From Patiria miniata (Eukaryota > Echinodermata > Asteroidea > Valvatida > Asterinidae), in NCBI RefSeq assembly GCF_015706575.1, contig NW_024037074.1:310001-374000 (forward strand): a stretch of 64,000 nucleotides of DNA. The letters run 5' to 3'. Both the position numbers and the translations under genes were made by a program. The notes under the pieces are model-generated. The model was not told the DNA's origin and made no database searches. It saw nothing but the letters and a program-made list of their open reading frames with translations. This document shows, piece by piece, positions 21,534 to 34,616 of this stretch. Positions within the stretch are counted from its first letter, which is position 1. Each line of letters begins with the position of its first letter.

Positions 21534-24500
21534 AAAATACGCTGTGAGATTTGAACCTGCAACCTTCCAATTCAGAGTCAGCAGTCCACACTACTCGACT
21601 ACCACCATTTCACACCGTACACTAGTTTCGAAATTAACTATAAAGTTTTAGTTAACCTCAAAATTAATAAAATTTTGTAACTTAAAAATACTCTGTGGGA
21701 TTTGAACCTGCAACCTTCCAATTCAGAGTCAGCAATCCACACTACTCGACTACCACCATTTCACACCATACACTAGTTTCGAAATTAACTATGAAGTTTA
21801 AGTTGACTCAAAATTAATAAAATTTTGTAACTTAAAGATACGCTGTGGGATTTGAACCTGCAACCTTCCGATTCAGAGTCAGCAGTCCACACCACTCGAC
21901 TACCACCATTTCACACCGTACGATAGTTTCGAAATTAACTATAAAGTTTTAGTTAACCTCAAAATTAATAAAATTTTGTAACTTAAACATATGCTGTGGG
22001 ATTTGAACCTGCAACCTTCCGATTCAGAGTCAGCAGTCCACACCTCTCGACTACCAACATTTTACACCATACACTATTTTCGAAATTAACTATGAAGTTT
22101 AAGTTAAACTCAAAATTAATAAAATTTCGTAACCTAAAAATACGCTGTGGGATTTGAACCTGCAACCTTCCGATTCAGAGTCAGCAGTCCACACCACTCA
22201 ACTACCACCATTTCACACTGTACACTAGTTTCGAAATTAAGTATGAAGTTTAAGTTGACTCAAAATTAATAGAATTTTGTAACTTAAAAAAAACGCTGTG
22301 GGATTTGAACCTGCAACCTTCCGATTCAGAGTTAACAGTCCACACCTCTCGACTACCACCATTTCACACCATACACTAGTTTCGAATGAACTATAAAATT
22401 TAAGTTGACTTCAAAATTAATGAAATTTTGTAACTTAAAAATACGCTGTGGGATTTGAACCTGCAACCTTCCGATTCAGAGTCAGCAGTCCACACTACTC
22501 AACTACCACCATTTCACACTGTAAACTAGTTTCGAAATTAAGTATGAAGTTTAAGTTGACTCAAAATTAATAAAAGTTTGTAACTTAAAAATACGCTGTG
22601 GGATTTGAACCTGCAACCTTCCGATTCAGAGTCAGCAGTCCACACCACTCAACTACCACCATTTCACACTGTACACTAGTTTCGAAATTAACTATGAAGT
22701 TTAAGTTGACTCAAAATTAATAAAATTTTGTAACTTAAAAATACGCTGTGGGATTTGAACCTGCAACCTTCCGATTCAGAGTCATCAGTCCACACTACTC
22801 GACTACCACCATTTCACACCATACACTAGTTTCGAAATTAACTATAAAGTTTAAGTTGACCTCAAAATTAATAACATTTCGTAACCTAAAAATACGCTGT
22901 GGGATTTGAACCTGCAACCTTCCGATTCAGAGTCAGCAGTCCACACCTCTCAACTACCACCATTTCACACGTACACTAGTTTCGAATTAACTATAAAATT
23001 TAAGTTGACTTCAAAATTAATAAAATTTTGTAACTTAAAAATACGCTGTGGGATTTGAACCTGCAACCTTCCGATTCAGAGTCAGCAGTCCACACTACTC
23101 GACTACCACCATTTCACACTGTACACTAGTTTCGAAATTAACTATAAAGTTTTAGTTAACCTCAAAATTAATAAAATTTGTAATTTAAAAATACGCTGTG
23201 GGATTTGAACCTGCAACCTTCCGATTCAGAGTCAGCAGTCCACACTACTCAACTACCACCATTTCACACCGTACACTAGTTTCGAAATTAACTATAAAGT
23301 TTTAGTTAACCTCAAAATTAATAATTTTGTAACTTAAAAATACGCTGTGGGATTTGAACCTGCAACCTTCCGATTCAGAGTCAGCAGTCCACACCACTCA
23401 ACTACCACCATTTCACACTGTAAACTAGTTTCGAAATTAAGTATGAAGTTTAAGTTGACTCAAAATTAATAAAATTTTGTAACTTAAAAATACGCTGTGG
23501 GATTTGAACCTGCAACCTTCCAATTCAGAGTCATCAGTCCACACCACTCACTACCACCGTTTCACACTGTACACTAGTTTCGAAATTAACTATAAAGTTT
23601 AAGTTGACTTAAAATTAATAAAATTTTGTAACTTAAAAATACGCTGTGGGATTTGAACCTGCAACCTTCCGATTCAGAGTCAGCAGTCCACACCACTCAA
23701 CTACCACCATTTCACACCATACACTAGTTTCGAAATTAACTATAAAGTTTAAGTTAACCTCAAAATTAATAAAATTTCGTAACCTAAAAATACGCTGTGG
23801 GATTTGAACCTGCAACCTTCCAATTCAGAGTCAGCAGTCCACACCACTCAACTACCACCATTTCACACTGTACACTAGTTTCGAAATTAACTATGAAGTT
23901 TAAGTTGACTCAAATTACTAAAATTTCGTAAACTAAAAATCGCTGTGTGATTTGAACCTACAACCTTCCAATTCAGAGTCAGCAGTCCACACTACTCAAC
24001 TACCACCATTTCACACCTTACACTAGTTTCGAAATTAACTATAAAGTTTAGGTTGACCTCAAAATTAATAAAATTTCGTAACCTAAAAATACGCTGTGGG
24101 ATTTGAACCTGCAACCTTCCAATTCAGAGTCAGCAGTCCACACCACTCAACTCAACTACCACCATTTCACACCTACACTAGTTTCGAAATTAACTATAAA
24201 GTTTAGGTTGACCTCAAATTTAATAAAATTTCGTAACTAAAAAATACGCTGTGGGATTTGAACCTGCAACCTTCCAATTCAGAGTCAGCAGTCCACACCA
24301 CTCAACTACCACCATTTCACACCTTACACTAGTTTCGAAATTAACTATAAGTTTAGGTTGACCTCAAAATTAATAAAATTTCGTAACCTAAAAATACGCT
24401 GTGGGATTTGAACCTGCAACCTTCCAATTCAGAGTCAGCAGTCCACACCACTCAACTACCACCATTTCACACTGTACACTAGTTTCGAAATTAACTATGA

Positions 24501-25066
24501 AGTTTAAGTTGACTCAAAATTAATAAAATTTTGTCTAAAAATACGCTGTGGGATTTGAACCTGCAACCTTCCAATTCAGAGTCAGCAGTCCACACTACTC
24601 AACTACCACCATTTCACACCGTACACTAGTTTCGAAATTAACTATAAAGTTTAAGTTGACTCAAAATTAATAAAATTTCGTAACTTAAAAAACGCTGTGG
24701 GATTTGAACCTGCAACCTTCCTATTCAGAGTCAGCAGTCCACACTACTCGACTACCACCATTTCACACCATACACTAGTTTCGAAATTAACTATAAAGTT
24801 TAAGTTAACCTCAAAATAATAAAATTTCGTAACCTAAAAATACGCTGTGGGATTTGAACCTGCAACCTTCCAATTCAGAGTCAGCAGTCCACACCACTCA
24901 ACTACCACCATTTCACACTGTACACTAGTTTCGAATTAACTATAAAGTTAAGTTGACTCAAAATTAATAAAATTTTGTAACTTAAAAATACGCTGTGGGA
25001 TTTGAACCTGCAACCTTCCGATTCAGAGTCAGCAGTCCACACTACTCGACTACCACCATTTCACAC
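21534..25066 (-). repeat. Satellite array 1: about 24 tRNA-like monomers of roughly 150 bp
   Basis: Counting the repeated GGGATTTGAACCTGCAACCT gives 24 monomers spaced 146-156 bp apart, up to the assembly gap. Read on the minus strand, each monomer has a tRNA-like core: A box TAGTCGAGTAG or TAGTTGAGTAG, a D-arm-like hairpin AGTC...GACT, a loop CTCTGAA with CTG in the anticodon position, and B box GGTTCAAATCC starting 44 bp after the A box. For example, the A box is at 24,595-24,605 and the B box at 24,551-24,561. T5 follows about 12 nt after the B box. The T-stem does not pair well, so these are not working tRNAs. The spacer contains a TTCGAAACTAGTGTA-type joint. The array is truncated by the gap. 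Confidence 0.93.
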
Positions 25067-25566
25067 NNNNNNNNNNNNNNNNNNNNNNNNNNNNNNNNNN
25101 NNNNNNNNNNNNNNNNNNNNNNNNNNNNNNNNNNNNNNNNNNNNNNNNNNNNNNNNNNNNNNNNNNNNNNNNNNNNNNNNNNNNNNNNNNNNNNNNNNNN
25201 NNNNNNNNNNNNNNNNNNNNNNNNNNNNNNNNNNNNNNNNNNNNNNNNNNNNNNNNNNNNNNNNNNNNNNNNNNNNNNNNNNNNNNNNNNNNNNNNNNNN
25301 NNNNNNNNNNNNNNNNNNNNNNNNNNNNNNNNNNNNNNNNNNNNNNNNNNNNNNNNNNNNNNNNNNNNNNNNNNNNNNNNNNNNNNNNNNNNNNNNNNNN
25401 NNNNNNNNNNNNNNNNNNNNNNNNNNNNNNNNNNNNNNNNNNNNNNNNNNNNNNNNNNNNNNNNNNNNNNNNNNNNNNNNNNNNNNNNNNNNNNNNNNNN
25501 NNNNNNNNNNNNNNNNNNNNNNNNNNNNNNNNNNNNNNNNNNNNNNNNNNNNNNNNNNNNNNNNNN
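25067..25566. other. Assembly gap of exactly 500 N
   Basis: The round number indicates a gap of unknown true size. It lies inside satellite array 1 and ends at the first base that matches the left edge of segmental copy 1 (5,521). The true junction between satellite and duplication is therefore not observed. Confidence 0.97.
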
Positions 25567-28500
25567 GGACTCACAACCATAGGAAGCTATAGCTATAAAT
25601 AGTGACACACACATGTTACAATAACAATATAATAATATAAAGGACATCCTACAGTGAAATAGTAAATTATAAGAATTATGCACAGAAGATACGTGTGCCA
25701 CAATATTGGCACTACATGTATGAGACAAAACAAAACAAAAAAAAAAAACATGTTCACATCACATAATCACCACATTCTTAAAAAAATAAAATATACTGAA
25801 AGAACAGAAAAGGATTAAAAATGACGGGCCTGGTGCGCTATTACCCCGATTTGAGTCTATGCAGCACTCTGTTCCCTGGCTAGCAACAGACTTATGCACA
25901 ATGCCTCTTTTTCCCACAAGTACGCCCTCAATGATCGTGCGCTACCAACTGAAAAGGTGACACGCTTTATAGCAGCACTTCACATGCTTTATAGTTGCCA
26001 ACTCTAATATGTCGGAATCTACATGTATACTGTATACTCACCAGCTTAACTTTGCAAATAAAAAAAATGGATGTGAAAATTTCGTTGGAATAATTCCTTT
26101 GGCAATGAAGGGGGGGGGGGTAATGGTTACTGCAAAAATAGATTTAACATTAATGCCACCATACTCTGTGTGCCTCAGTGTTTCATCGAAATATAATTGG
26201 AAACTGTCTCTGATTATTTCATTTAAACACGATATAGACCTACCTTGACAAATAAAAATGGTAATCTAATTCTTCTCACATATGGATCATGTGCCAACTT
26301 TCTAACCATAAATATTTTACTTTCTTCAATTACCGACTATCAAAAAGCATTGAAAATACCAGTAAATGTGAAATTATTTTTTTAAATAAAAAAACTCTGG
26401 AAATGTTTGAATAATATAGTACTCAAGTTATTACTCATACGCATATATGTTATTGATAATTCATAGCATAATATGGTAATATTATTGTCCTTTCATAGTC
26501 AACTTGAATATGTCTGAGTCAATACTTTATACTCATCAGGTTAACTTTGAAAGTTTAGTTGCATGTGATATTGCATGGGAATAATACTGAAGGCATGATG
26601 AAGGATTAACGCTACTGCGAACATTGATTAAATGAGATCAATATGCCACCATACTCTTTGAAAATATATTAAAAATGGCATTTTACTATATTAGAGTATT
26701 GGTATACAGAACAGGTCTAAATATATACATGTAGGACACTTAAGTTGGGATTTGCTTTCTCTGACGATCAAATTGCTTGAGAGTCAACAAATTCAAATCA
26801 ATGTTGACTCCAATGAAACTTCTGCATTGTGCCACATTGAATGTCAGTTGGAGACCACTTACCACTGGCCAGTTGTTTGGTGGTTAGCTATGCTATTTTA
26901 TAAGGGCACACTAATCAGTATTCACAGCCTTTTACAATCCTACAAGGACAAGCAGGACCTGAAGTGCAGACTTGGAGAATCTGCTGTGAATGTGGTGAAG
27001 TGCAAGACATCACCTACGAGACTCAGTGAATAAAGATCCCTGTTTGGCCCATCCTCACTGGACAGTCCGACGGGTCACCTATACCCAAGGACTCGGCACC
27101 CATAGCAATGTTTCCCCACTTTAGCAAGCCTACGGGTCTTCTATACCCATGGCATCTTACTCCTGTGCTGGACCCAGAGACAATAGACGTGCTTCATTAA
27201 CCTTCACTGGAGGAGCAGTAATGATTGCCTGTACTCTGTGAGGAGCATCTCCATAGCCAAGGAGTCAGGAGTCATCCAGCCCTCAAGGATAGCCCAGAGC
27301 TTCTCTCGTCTCAGTAGCATCTTCTGTCACTGATGATGCACAGAATGAAGACCGGGAGTCATGGAAAACATGAGCTTGCCCCAGTTGCTGGTTTCACTTT
27401 AAAGGTAAGACTGTGCCACACTTTTTAATCGTTGTGAAGAGAAAATATCTCTGAAGAGAAATGCGTTATCTCCTTGGTGAAACTAAATAACACAGCAATT
27501 GTTGCCTCTACTTTTGAATCCCCTCATGCAAAGTTGTTCTTGTCATGTGGATTAATTGTCTTTGTGACCTGACACATTGCAAATCATAATACGCATCTAG
27601 TCAATACCTAAGTTGGTTCATTTTCCTGTCAACTAAGTTTGCATGTCTTTAAACCATACAAACACGGGTTCTATTCCATCATAACAGTCTGGAGGCTGGC
27701 TGCCCTTATATGCTGTACCTCTTCCTGTTTGAGTAAATCTTTCACCGAGAGCTTGGTCTTCTATGATTCACTCAGGCCACTTTTTTTCCCCTGTGTCCCT
27801 TTCTGTTGCCTTGATGAATTTGCCCTGCTAGTGTGTCATTATGTAGTTGTTTTGCCTGACAAAATGACCAAATATTGCAATGTGACCGAATATGGCAATT
27901 AATTCTCAAGGGTGTTACTGTTGCTGTATTGCATATGCTCTAATAAATATCACTTTCAAACAAATGTTTGATGTAAAGTGTAAAATCTCTTTAAAATGCT
28001 AACTTGACACAAATTATGGCTTCTCTTAATGACCAAATCTTGGTCGGCAACAGGATTTTCTGTGAAGCTTTGGACAAGCGTTATCAGATTTTATTTCTCT
28101 CCTCTTTACAACTGCAACTTCTCAGAGAATTTCTATGAAACCTTTTGCAAGAATGAAAAAAGAAAATAGTGATAATCTAACCATGTTTTTAACAAAATGT
28201 ATGTGTAACATGGTGCACAACTTCTAAACAAAAAGAAACAAAAATTTAATACCACTTGATAAAAGAAGTCATTATTGGAAGTCCTCCCCCCCCCCCCGCC
28301 CCTTTCACGTGAAACACCTCATAGTTAGGTTTGAATGATGAAGATCTGATTTCCTATCAGCGAGAAATTTTTATTGTTGAAGCTGTAATAAGAAATGTTT
28401 GTTGTGCGGTGTATGAACATATGAAGAGTTTATTTCCCAAATGCGCTATGTACGCCACTGTCTTCCCTTTGAGAATCCTACTCTCCCTGGCTGCCAAAAA

Positions 28501-28693
28501 GCATTTCAACAGCTATTATAGGGTGTCCCTCCAAAAACGCATCAGTTTCAAAAATGTAATTATGAACAATCAGAAAATTTGATGATATAAACTTTGGTAG
28601 TGTATAGTGCACTTGACCATAAGCTTTGATTGGATACCAATTGCAATTTATGTTCTTTCATGTTGGCTGAGCAATCTTTTTTTTAACTGATGT

Positions 28694-29228
28694 ACGATAA
28701 AATGACAATTGCCACATTTGGACATGTGGAAGGATTTGGAGAATAGGCAAAAAGACTTCTAAATAACTATTGATATGATTGATCTGAAATTTTTAAAGAG
28801 TGATAAAAGTTAAGATTCAATCGAGTTTTTGTTTCTGTTGGAAGCAGCTCATTGATTTTGATGTTAGATGTGAAATCCAGATAACCAATGCTTCTAAAGT
28901 GCAGTAGTGGGCATTTCCGACTACTTTAGTCAAACAATGAATGTTCAGGCATCTGGAAAAGGATCAACTTACAATTGGTGTCATATTGAAGCTAATGCCC
29001 AAGCACATCTTGCAATACCAAATTTATCATGACAATATTAGGTTTTCCTACAATCCCATTTTAGTTTCCTAAATCACAACTGTTGCATTTTGTAGGGGGC
29101 ACCCTGTTTACTTAAACTGAACTTCAGAACACAATAGAGCCAAAAAATTAAGTTTAGAAACAGCTGTTATACTGTTTTTATTCTTTTAAGTTTTGTAACT
29201 GAGCAAAGTTACCACCTGCTATTATCGT
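28694..29228 (+). mobile_element. 535-bp insertion with short terminal inverted repeats
   Basis: The sequence ACGATAA...TTATCGT is present here but absent from copy 1, where AACTGATGATTTTT is continuous (8,818-8,831). GAT is repeated at the two edges, compatible with a short target duplication. There is no transposase, so it is a non-autonomous DNA element candidate. Superfamily is unassigned. Confidence 0.6.
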
Positions 29229-29747
29229 TTGATTTTTAATTCTGTCATTCAATATAATTACCCCATCAGCATCTGGGTCTGTATTGTATTACAGTGTATT
29301 TATTCACTGAATAATAAATCATAGGGTGCCTTCAAGTAGCTCACTGGGATCGTCTCTGTAAAAGAAGACGTTAGCTATGACAGCCGGACTAATCGAACAT
29401 TCAACCGTGGGCCATCACGATCCTCACGTGATGTCTGTACAAAATGCCCATTTCAGACTGGGTCTTAACTTTGAGATTTACTGCTTTGCAGTAAGTTGAA
29501 AAAGTAAAAAAATTTGGCTGGAATTACAGCCTCTAAAGTTGAAATTAACTAAATAAATAATGACCTTTTTACTTGAAATAAGTGGATTTTTGGGTCGCTC
29601 AAGATTTTCGCTGTCCAGCCGCCAAATTTGTTCGTTTCTTGAAATGAACAAACAACACATGTATGCATGTGACCTGTTCCCACCACTGAGACATCGACCC
29701 GGGTGAGCTACATGCACATTGTACTCGAATGTACCCTAAGAGTGCTA

Positions 29748-29829
29748 GGGCAGTTTTGGTGCTACAGTGAGTAACAGGCAGGGCAGTGAGTAACAGGCAG
29801 GGCAGTTTTGGGCGCTATAGTGACTAAAA
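29748..29829 (+). repeat. Diverged 31-bp-type units, copy 2
   Basis: Contains GGGCAGTTTTGG twice, with GAGTAACAGGCAGGGCAGT duplicated once more than in the copy 1 equivalent (9,414-9,507). Confidence 0.65.
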
Positions 29830-29987
29830 GTTAAAATAAAATATGCAGGCCTGCACCAGGGATGGGTGCTAATAGTGTACCTTTGAAAAGTGTCATTTGA
29901 ACAGCTAAATTATATTTTTGTTGTGATTTATGGCTTGCATACATTTTGCTTGCACAATGTAGGCCTAAGTCTTTACAATTTGCAATA

Positions 29988-30210
29988 ATTAGGTTTTGCC
30001 CTTCACCGACATTAACCACCGTCTACTCGGTGTGTTACCCCCGAGTGAAAGTTAAACAATCTCTCGTGTCGGTGGTCGAGTGGTAAGACGTCTGCTCAAC
30101 AAAGCAGAAGGTTGTGGGTTCGATTCCCACCCGAGTGCTTTGCTGACTTTCACTCGGGTTGAACACACTGAGTATACAGTGTTTATACGTCGATGAAGGG
30201 CAAAACCAAT
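29988..30210 (+). mobile_element. Foldback element with a tRNA-like centre, copy 3
   Basis: Inverted arms as in the 4,409 and 9,661 elements enclose 30,066-30,138. The right end reads CAAAACCAAT, having lost two bases relative to the others. Confidence 0.7.
30066..30138 (+). tRNA. tRNA-like sequence, copy 3 (most decayed)
   Basis: A and B boxes and the D-, anticodon- and T-stems are unchanged from the other two copies. The acceptor 5' strand is now GTGTCGG, which no longer pairs at its first three positions with CCGAGTG. The terminator is reduced to TTT. This is what decay of a non-essential copy would look like. Confidence 0.5.
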
Positions 30211-30606
30211 ATTGATGCATATTTCATCTTATGAATAGTCTTTACTACTTGATATGAACTACTCCCCGGTAGAAACACTACCCTTTGAAATTAATGACAC
30301 TCATAGGCCTGGCATACTCTTTATGGCGAAAGTAAAGGCCTCATTGGCCTACCTGTAGGTTGGAAGTAACATGAGGCTTGATAGGATCATTTGCAAGTAC
30401 TCAAAAATGCCTATGAAATAAACCTGTTAAATAAAGGCACACATTTTGTTCATGATCTTTAAAAGATGTGACACTTGAGCTGAAAAGTCAGCTATTTTAT
30501 TTACATTTCTGTAATTGCAAATGATATATTGGCCTTTCAAGATAGCTTTTGCTATTGATTTAAATTCTGTGAAAAGCACTGATTATACAGTGCCCGTAAT
30601 TATAAT

Positions 30607-30767
30607 AAATAATGAATGTTTGTGAGTACAATGGTAAGAATAATTTCATGAGGTGACAGATGAAATGTTCCATTACACGAGGCGAAGCTGAGTGGAATGG
30701 AACATTTCATCTGTCACCGAATGAAATTATTCTTTCCATTGCACGAACGTGAAACATTCATTATTTG
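30607..30767. mobile_element. Foldback element, fuller copy
   Basis: A near-complete palindrome of about 160 bp with ends AAATAATGAATG and CATTCATTATTT. Inner arms include GGTGACAGATGAAATGTTCC and GGAACATTTCATCTGTCACC around a GGCGAAGC centre. The copy at 10,291 has lost part of the left arm. Confidence 0.7.
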
Positions 30768-33149
30768 TATAATATAAATTATCCTGATGCAAATTCCATC
30801 AAAAGTCAAATACTGACAAAGTGTAATTTTTCTAATGATGAATGGAAAGAGAGCCCACATGTTTGCAATTGTAGTGGCTTGGTGTAAGAGTATGGTCTTG
30901 TACTTGTAACAGCCCTTGGGTATGTTGCAGTTAGAAGTGGATGCACCAGAATTCCTGGTGTAAGTTTTACAGGACAAAAAGATCATGACAAAACTGTACA
31001 ATGAAAAGTATGCTAACAAAGTCTGCTTTTTACAAATATGTCTAAAAATAGGGAAATTGTTCAAACTATATGTGACCAGTTATATAGCTCAGCATGTCAA
31101 TGCCGTGGTGTATTTACTCATGTGGTGTATTTACTCATGTGGGGCATTTACTGCTCAATATACATGGCACTCAAACACAAAGCTGAAGGTACCATGGAGC
31201 ACTTGGTCTTGATAAAAATACCATGCCCCACAACACAGGAGTCTTACAATATTGATCCAATTTCAAACCAGAGGCCATCTGCCCATTCACTGCTTGTACA
31301 CGTTATACCCTGATCAAAGCGGGGTACATGTACACTAAAAATAAAAGTGAGATAGCATTGGCACGCCAGTCTTATTAAAGAGGGTGACCTCCTTGGTGTG
31401 TGCAAGATACAATTATTACACATTATTGATGTGCAATGCCATATCTGTATTTATTAGCAAGATGGCTTTTGTGCCAACTGTAAGCCACTTCTTCCTGCAT
31501 CTTGGTGCCAAACATGATATGACTGTGCATTTATTTTGGTGTAAAGTAAAAACTTTACCTGGGTTAAAGCCAAATTATCAGATTTATAAATAAATGCAAA
31601 TGTGAACATGTATGATCTGGCAAGGATTCTAAAGAGTAATTTAATAAGCAGTGTATGCAGCTGTGTCATTGCAATTGCTTCTTCAGGGAGTTTGGGACCT
31701 TCCCGTGCTGATCCCAGGTCCAACTGACTCAGTCGCATAATAAAGGGTCTCGATCTCAGGGTGACAAGTTTACAGTGCAGTGGAAATGATCATAGGTGAA
31801 CTTTGCGCCATCACTGATCAACACGAGGCACTGATGCATGGTGGAATATTTGTCTCCAAACACACACGGCAGAGCTCTTCACGTACTGTTTAAGTTAGCA
31901 GGGAAATGACAGTGACAGCTCATCAGATCCTGGTCCACTTTTACCAGTATTATGCAGCAGAACACCTGCAGTATTAGAAATCCAGGATAAGCCTTACTGG
32001 ATGATATGCAAGAAACTTGGCATATACACCTGCAGACTCAACTAGGCCTGAAATGATTGCAAGTAGTACAAGCTAGCCCTTGCTTACAGCTAAATGGGTA
32101 ACTGTACATACGCTAGTGAGATGGTTGTTTTTCTCTGAGCTGTCACATCGGTAATCCTGCGAAACCCACTAACGGTGAAACAGATAAGCATCTACATGTA
32201 GTTGGGCTGTTAAGATGTCTGTATCCTTGGATACTACAAAGCCAGAGATGATGTAAATCGGAGCTGTGCTTGCACATCAGAGATTCTGCCATTGCAGTGG
32301 CTCAATAGAAACTGTACATGGACGTGTTTTCCTGAGCTGTAGAGATGTTGCAGAGACTCTGCTTAAAGCTGGAAACTTTGCAGCAGAACATGGATGAATA
32401 CCTGCATGCATGTCGATGATTTTGTTCTGATAATGTTTTCTGAGCTCGTTTGCATGGCAGTGGCTTGGCTCATTATCCTCAAGTATTGCAGCGCGGACAT
32501 CTGATACAGCAGCTTTGTGTATGTCCTGGGTTAGTTTGAGCTGTGGGTCACTCTGCAGAAATCCGCCGAACCTGAAACTTTGCAGCAGGACTTGGCATAG
32601 ATGATCAAGGATTCAGCTCTGATAGTGATATTTTCTGATGAGCTCTTCAGCATTACAGAGACTCAGCTAGATCGAGACCCTTAAACAATGCAGTGAAACT
32701 TGGCATAAAGGCGAGATGCTTGTAATCAGCATAGATTTAAAAAGAGGAGGTGCCTGATCCTTGGAATAACCCAACATCAGGGTGACAGTGGGGTTTCAGT
32801 ATCTGGCTGTCGGTGAAGGCGTAATCCATACTGTCGTTTGAGACTGAAGTATCACATGATATGCATAATTCATCCGTTGTTTTATTTAAATGAAAAATTT
32901 AGATTCTTGAAAGTGCCAGTTTAATATTCGATCCAGCAACATTTAAATTATTGCTGTTTATACTTTATGAAACAAAGCATTTAAAAGCTGTTATAATTTA
33001 CTAATTGTATATTTGTGTGTCACTTTTCGTTGTGATGAATTCTTTGTAATTAATACTTTATACGCAGTACAGACTTTTGATGGAAATTGCGTCAGGTTGG
33101 TGTAATTTTAATGTAAGGTTTTCACAATGACATGATTTCTCAATTTTAA

Positions 33150-33489
33150 CCCTCCTGCTGTTTCAACAGTCACAGACAGTAAAAAAAATAATCTTTTCCT
33201 CTGCCATGCTTTTTACACAAGCTAGTCACCAACAGTCAGATCATATTTCAAGTAAGCTAGCATGTGACTAGTCAAATTCAGTCATCAGACAACAGCAGGC
33301 AGGAAGTAGGCACAGCTGTCTTATCAATTATCTACAGTCAAAGCATAGCTGTATCAAGTTACATATACCATCATAGCCAGTCAATCCTGCTTTATGTGGG
33401 CTGGGAGCTCTAAACTGTTGAAAACAGTCACTTGTGAGAATTAGATTGAAAGGACAACTTTAAACAGAATGTATGTTTGCATAGGAGGG
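33150..33489 (+). mobile_element. piggyBac-type MITE, copy in segmental copy 2
   Basis: CCCTCCT...AGGAGGG flanked by TTAA at 33,146-33,149 and 33,490-33,493. It is collinear with the element at 13,144. Confidence 0.8.
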
Positions 33490-34616
33490 TTAAATGTTGG
33501 GTTTTTACCAGAATTTGCCCTTCACTGATTACGGCAGTGGAGGGCAAAATCCATTGATTTAAAAGCCAGTGAAATATACTATATGAAGGCGTTCAAACCA
33601 AATGCCTTTGTAAAAACTAGTTTGATGCATGAAAAGTACAGTGGCGTATAGTTAGCTGGATGGGGGGGGGGGGGGAGGGAAAACCCCTGGCAGTATTTGA
33701 TGGTGTCATAACAACAGTCTTTTTAAGAGCTTTTAAGATGGTTCAGACATCCCCCCCCCCGCCACAAAAAGCTATGCTACTGATTGCATTCATACATGTA
33801 CATTGTACACTGATTTGTGTTCATTGATTAATTTAATTCACTTGTGCCTGCCAACCTACATGTACCTGAGATTCATGTTTAACACAACCGAACTTTTCTT
33901 CTCTTTTTCAAAATAGTTTGGCTAAATATTCCTTTCAGTTTTAGTGGCAAACACAAGCAGAGGTGCTGGTTTGTTGTATGGCCCAACCATAAAGCCAAGG
34001 CCACTAAAATATGTGGGCTACAAACCATCTAGGAAGCACACAGAAAGACATTAAGTCATTGTGATTTTGTTTTGTATTTAAACTGCAAACACTTTTGTTG
34101 GCTCATGAAATTGAAGATGAAAGTTCATCATGCCAATCTGGTTTGTGTTGCCTGTGAATGTGCTTTCCACAAATTATGATGCCATTTTCCTACAACATTT
34201 TTGTGTGGTATTTGGCAATAAGGAATAGGTGCCCAATCCTCGGAATAACCCAACATCAGGGTGGCACTGGGGGTATCTCCAGCTGTCGGTGAAGGCGTCA
34301 ATAACCCATACTTCAGTTAAGAAGCCCTGTGTTACATAGTATGAATGTTTTAACTCTTCATTAAACTCATGCTTTTCATCTGTTGCTTATTAAAGCTATA
34401 CATGTACCGGTACCTTATTTGAAGGCAAAGTAAAGCCATATTTTTCTGACCGTGTACCTCACTCATTACAGTAATGAGTTCAAGGGCTTTTAAAGTTAAT
34501 GTTAGTTTTCTACAGTCTAGCATTTTATTGATAAAGTGTGAATGGGGTTTACATGTACATCCATTAGAAGGATTAGCCTTCATTACTTAAAGAATTAATT
34601 ACCCAACCCTTTCATA

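Noticed and set aside
21534..25066. Cluster of functional tRNA-Gln genes
   Set aside because: The anticodon loop fits, but the T-stem does not pair, no acceptor stem forms, and all monomers share these defects.
24995..25728. Open frames of about 180-230 codons crossing the gap
   Set aside because: They consist almost entirely of N bases.
26752..27033. 93-codon plus-strand frame in copy 2
   Set aside because: The equivalent in copy 1 (6,752-6,992) is frameshifted. There is no family resemblance and no excess of silent changes that I could see by eye.
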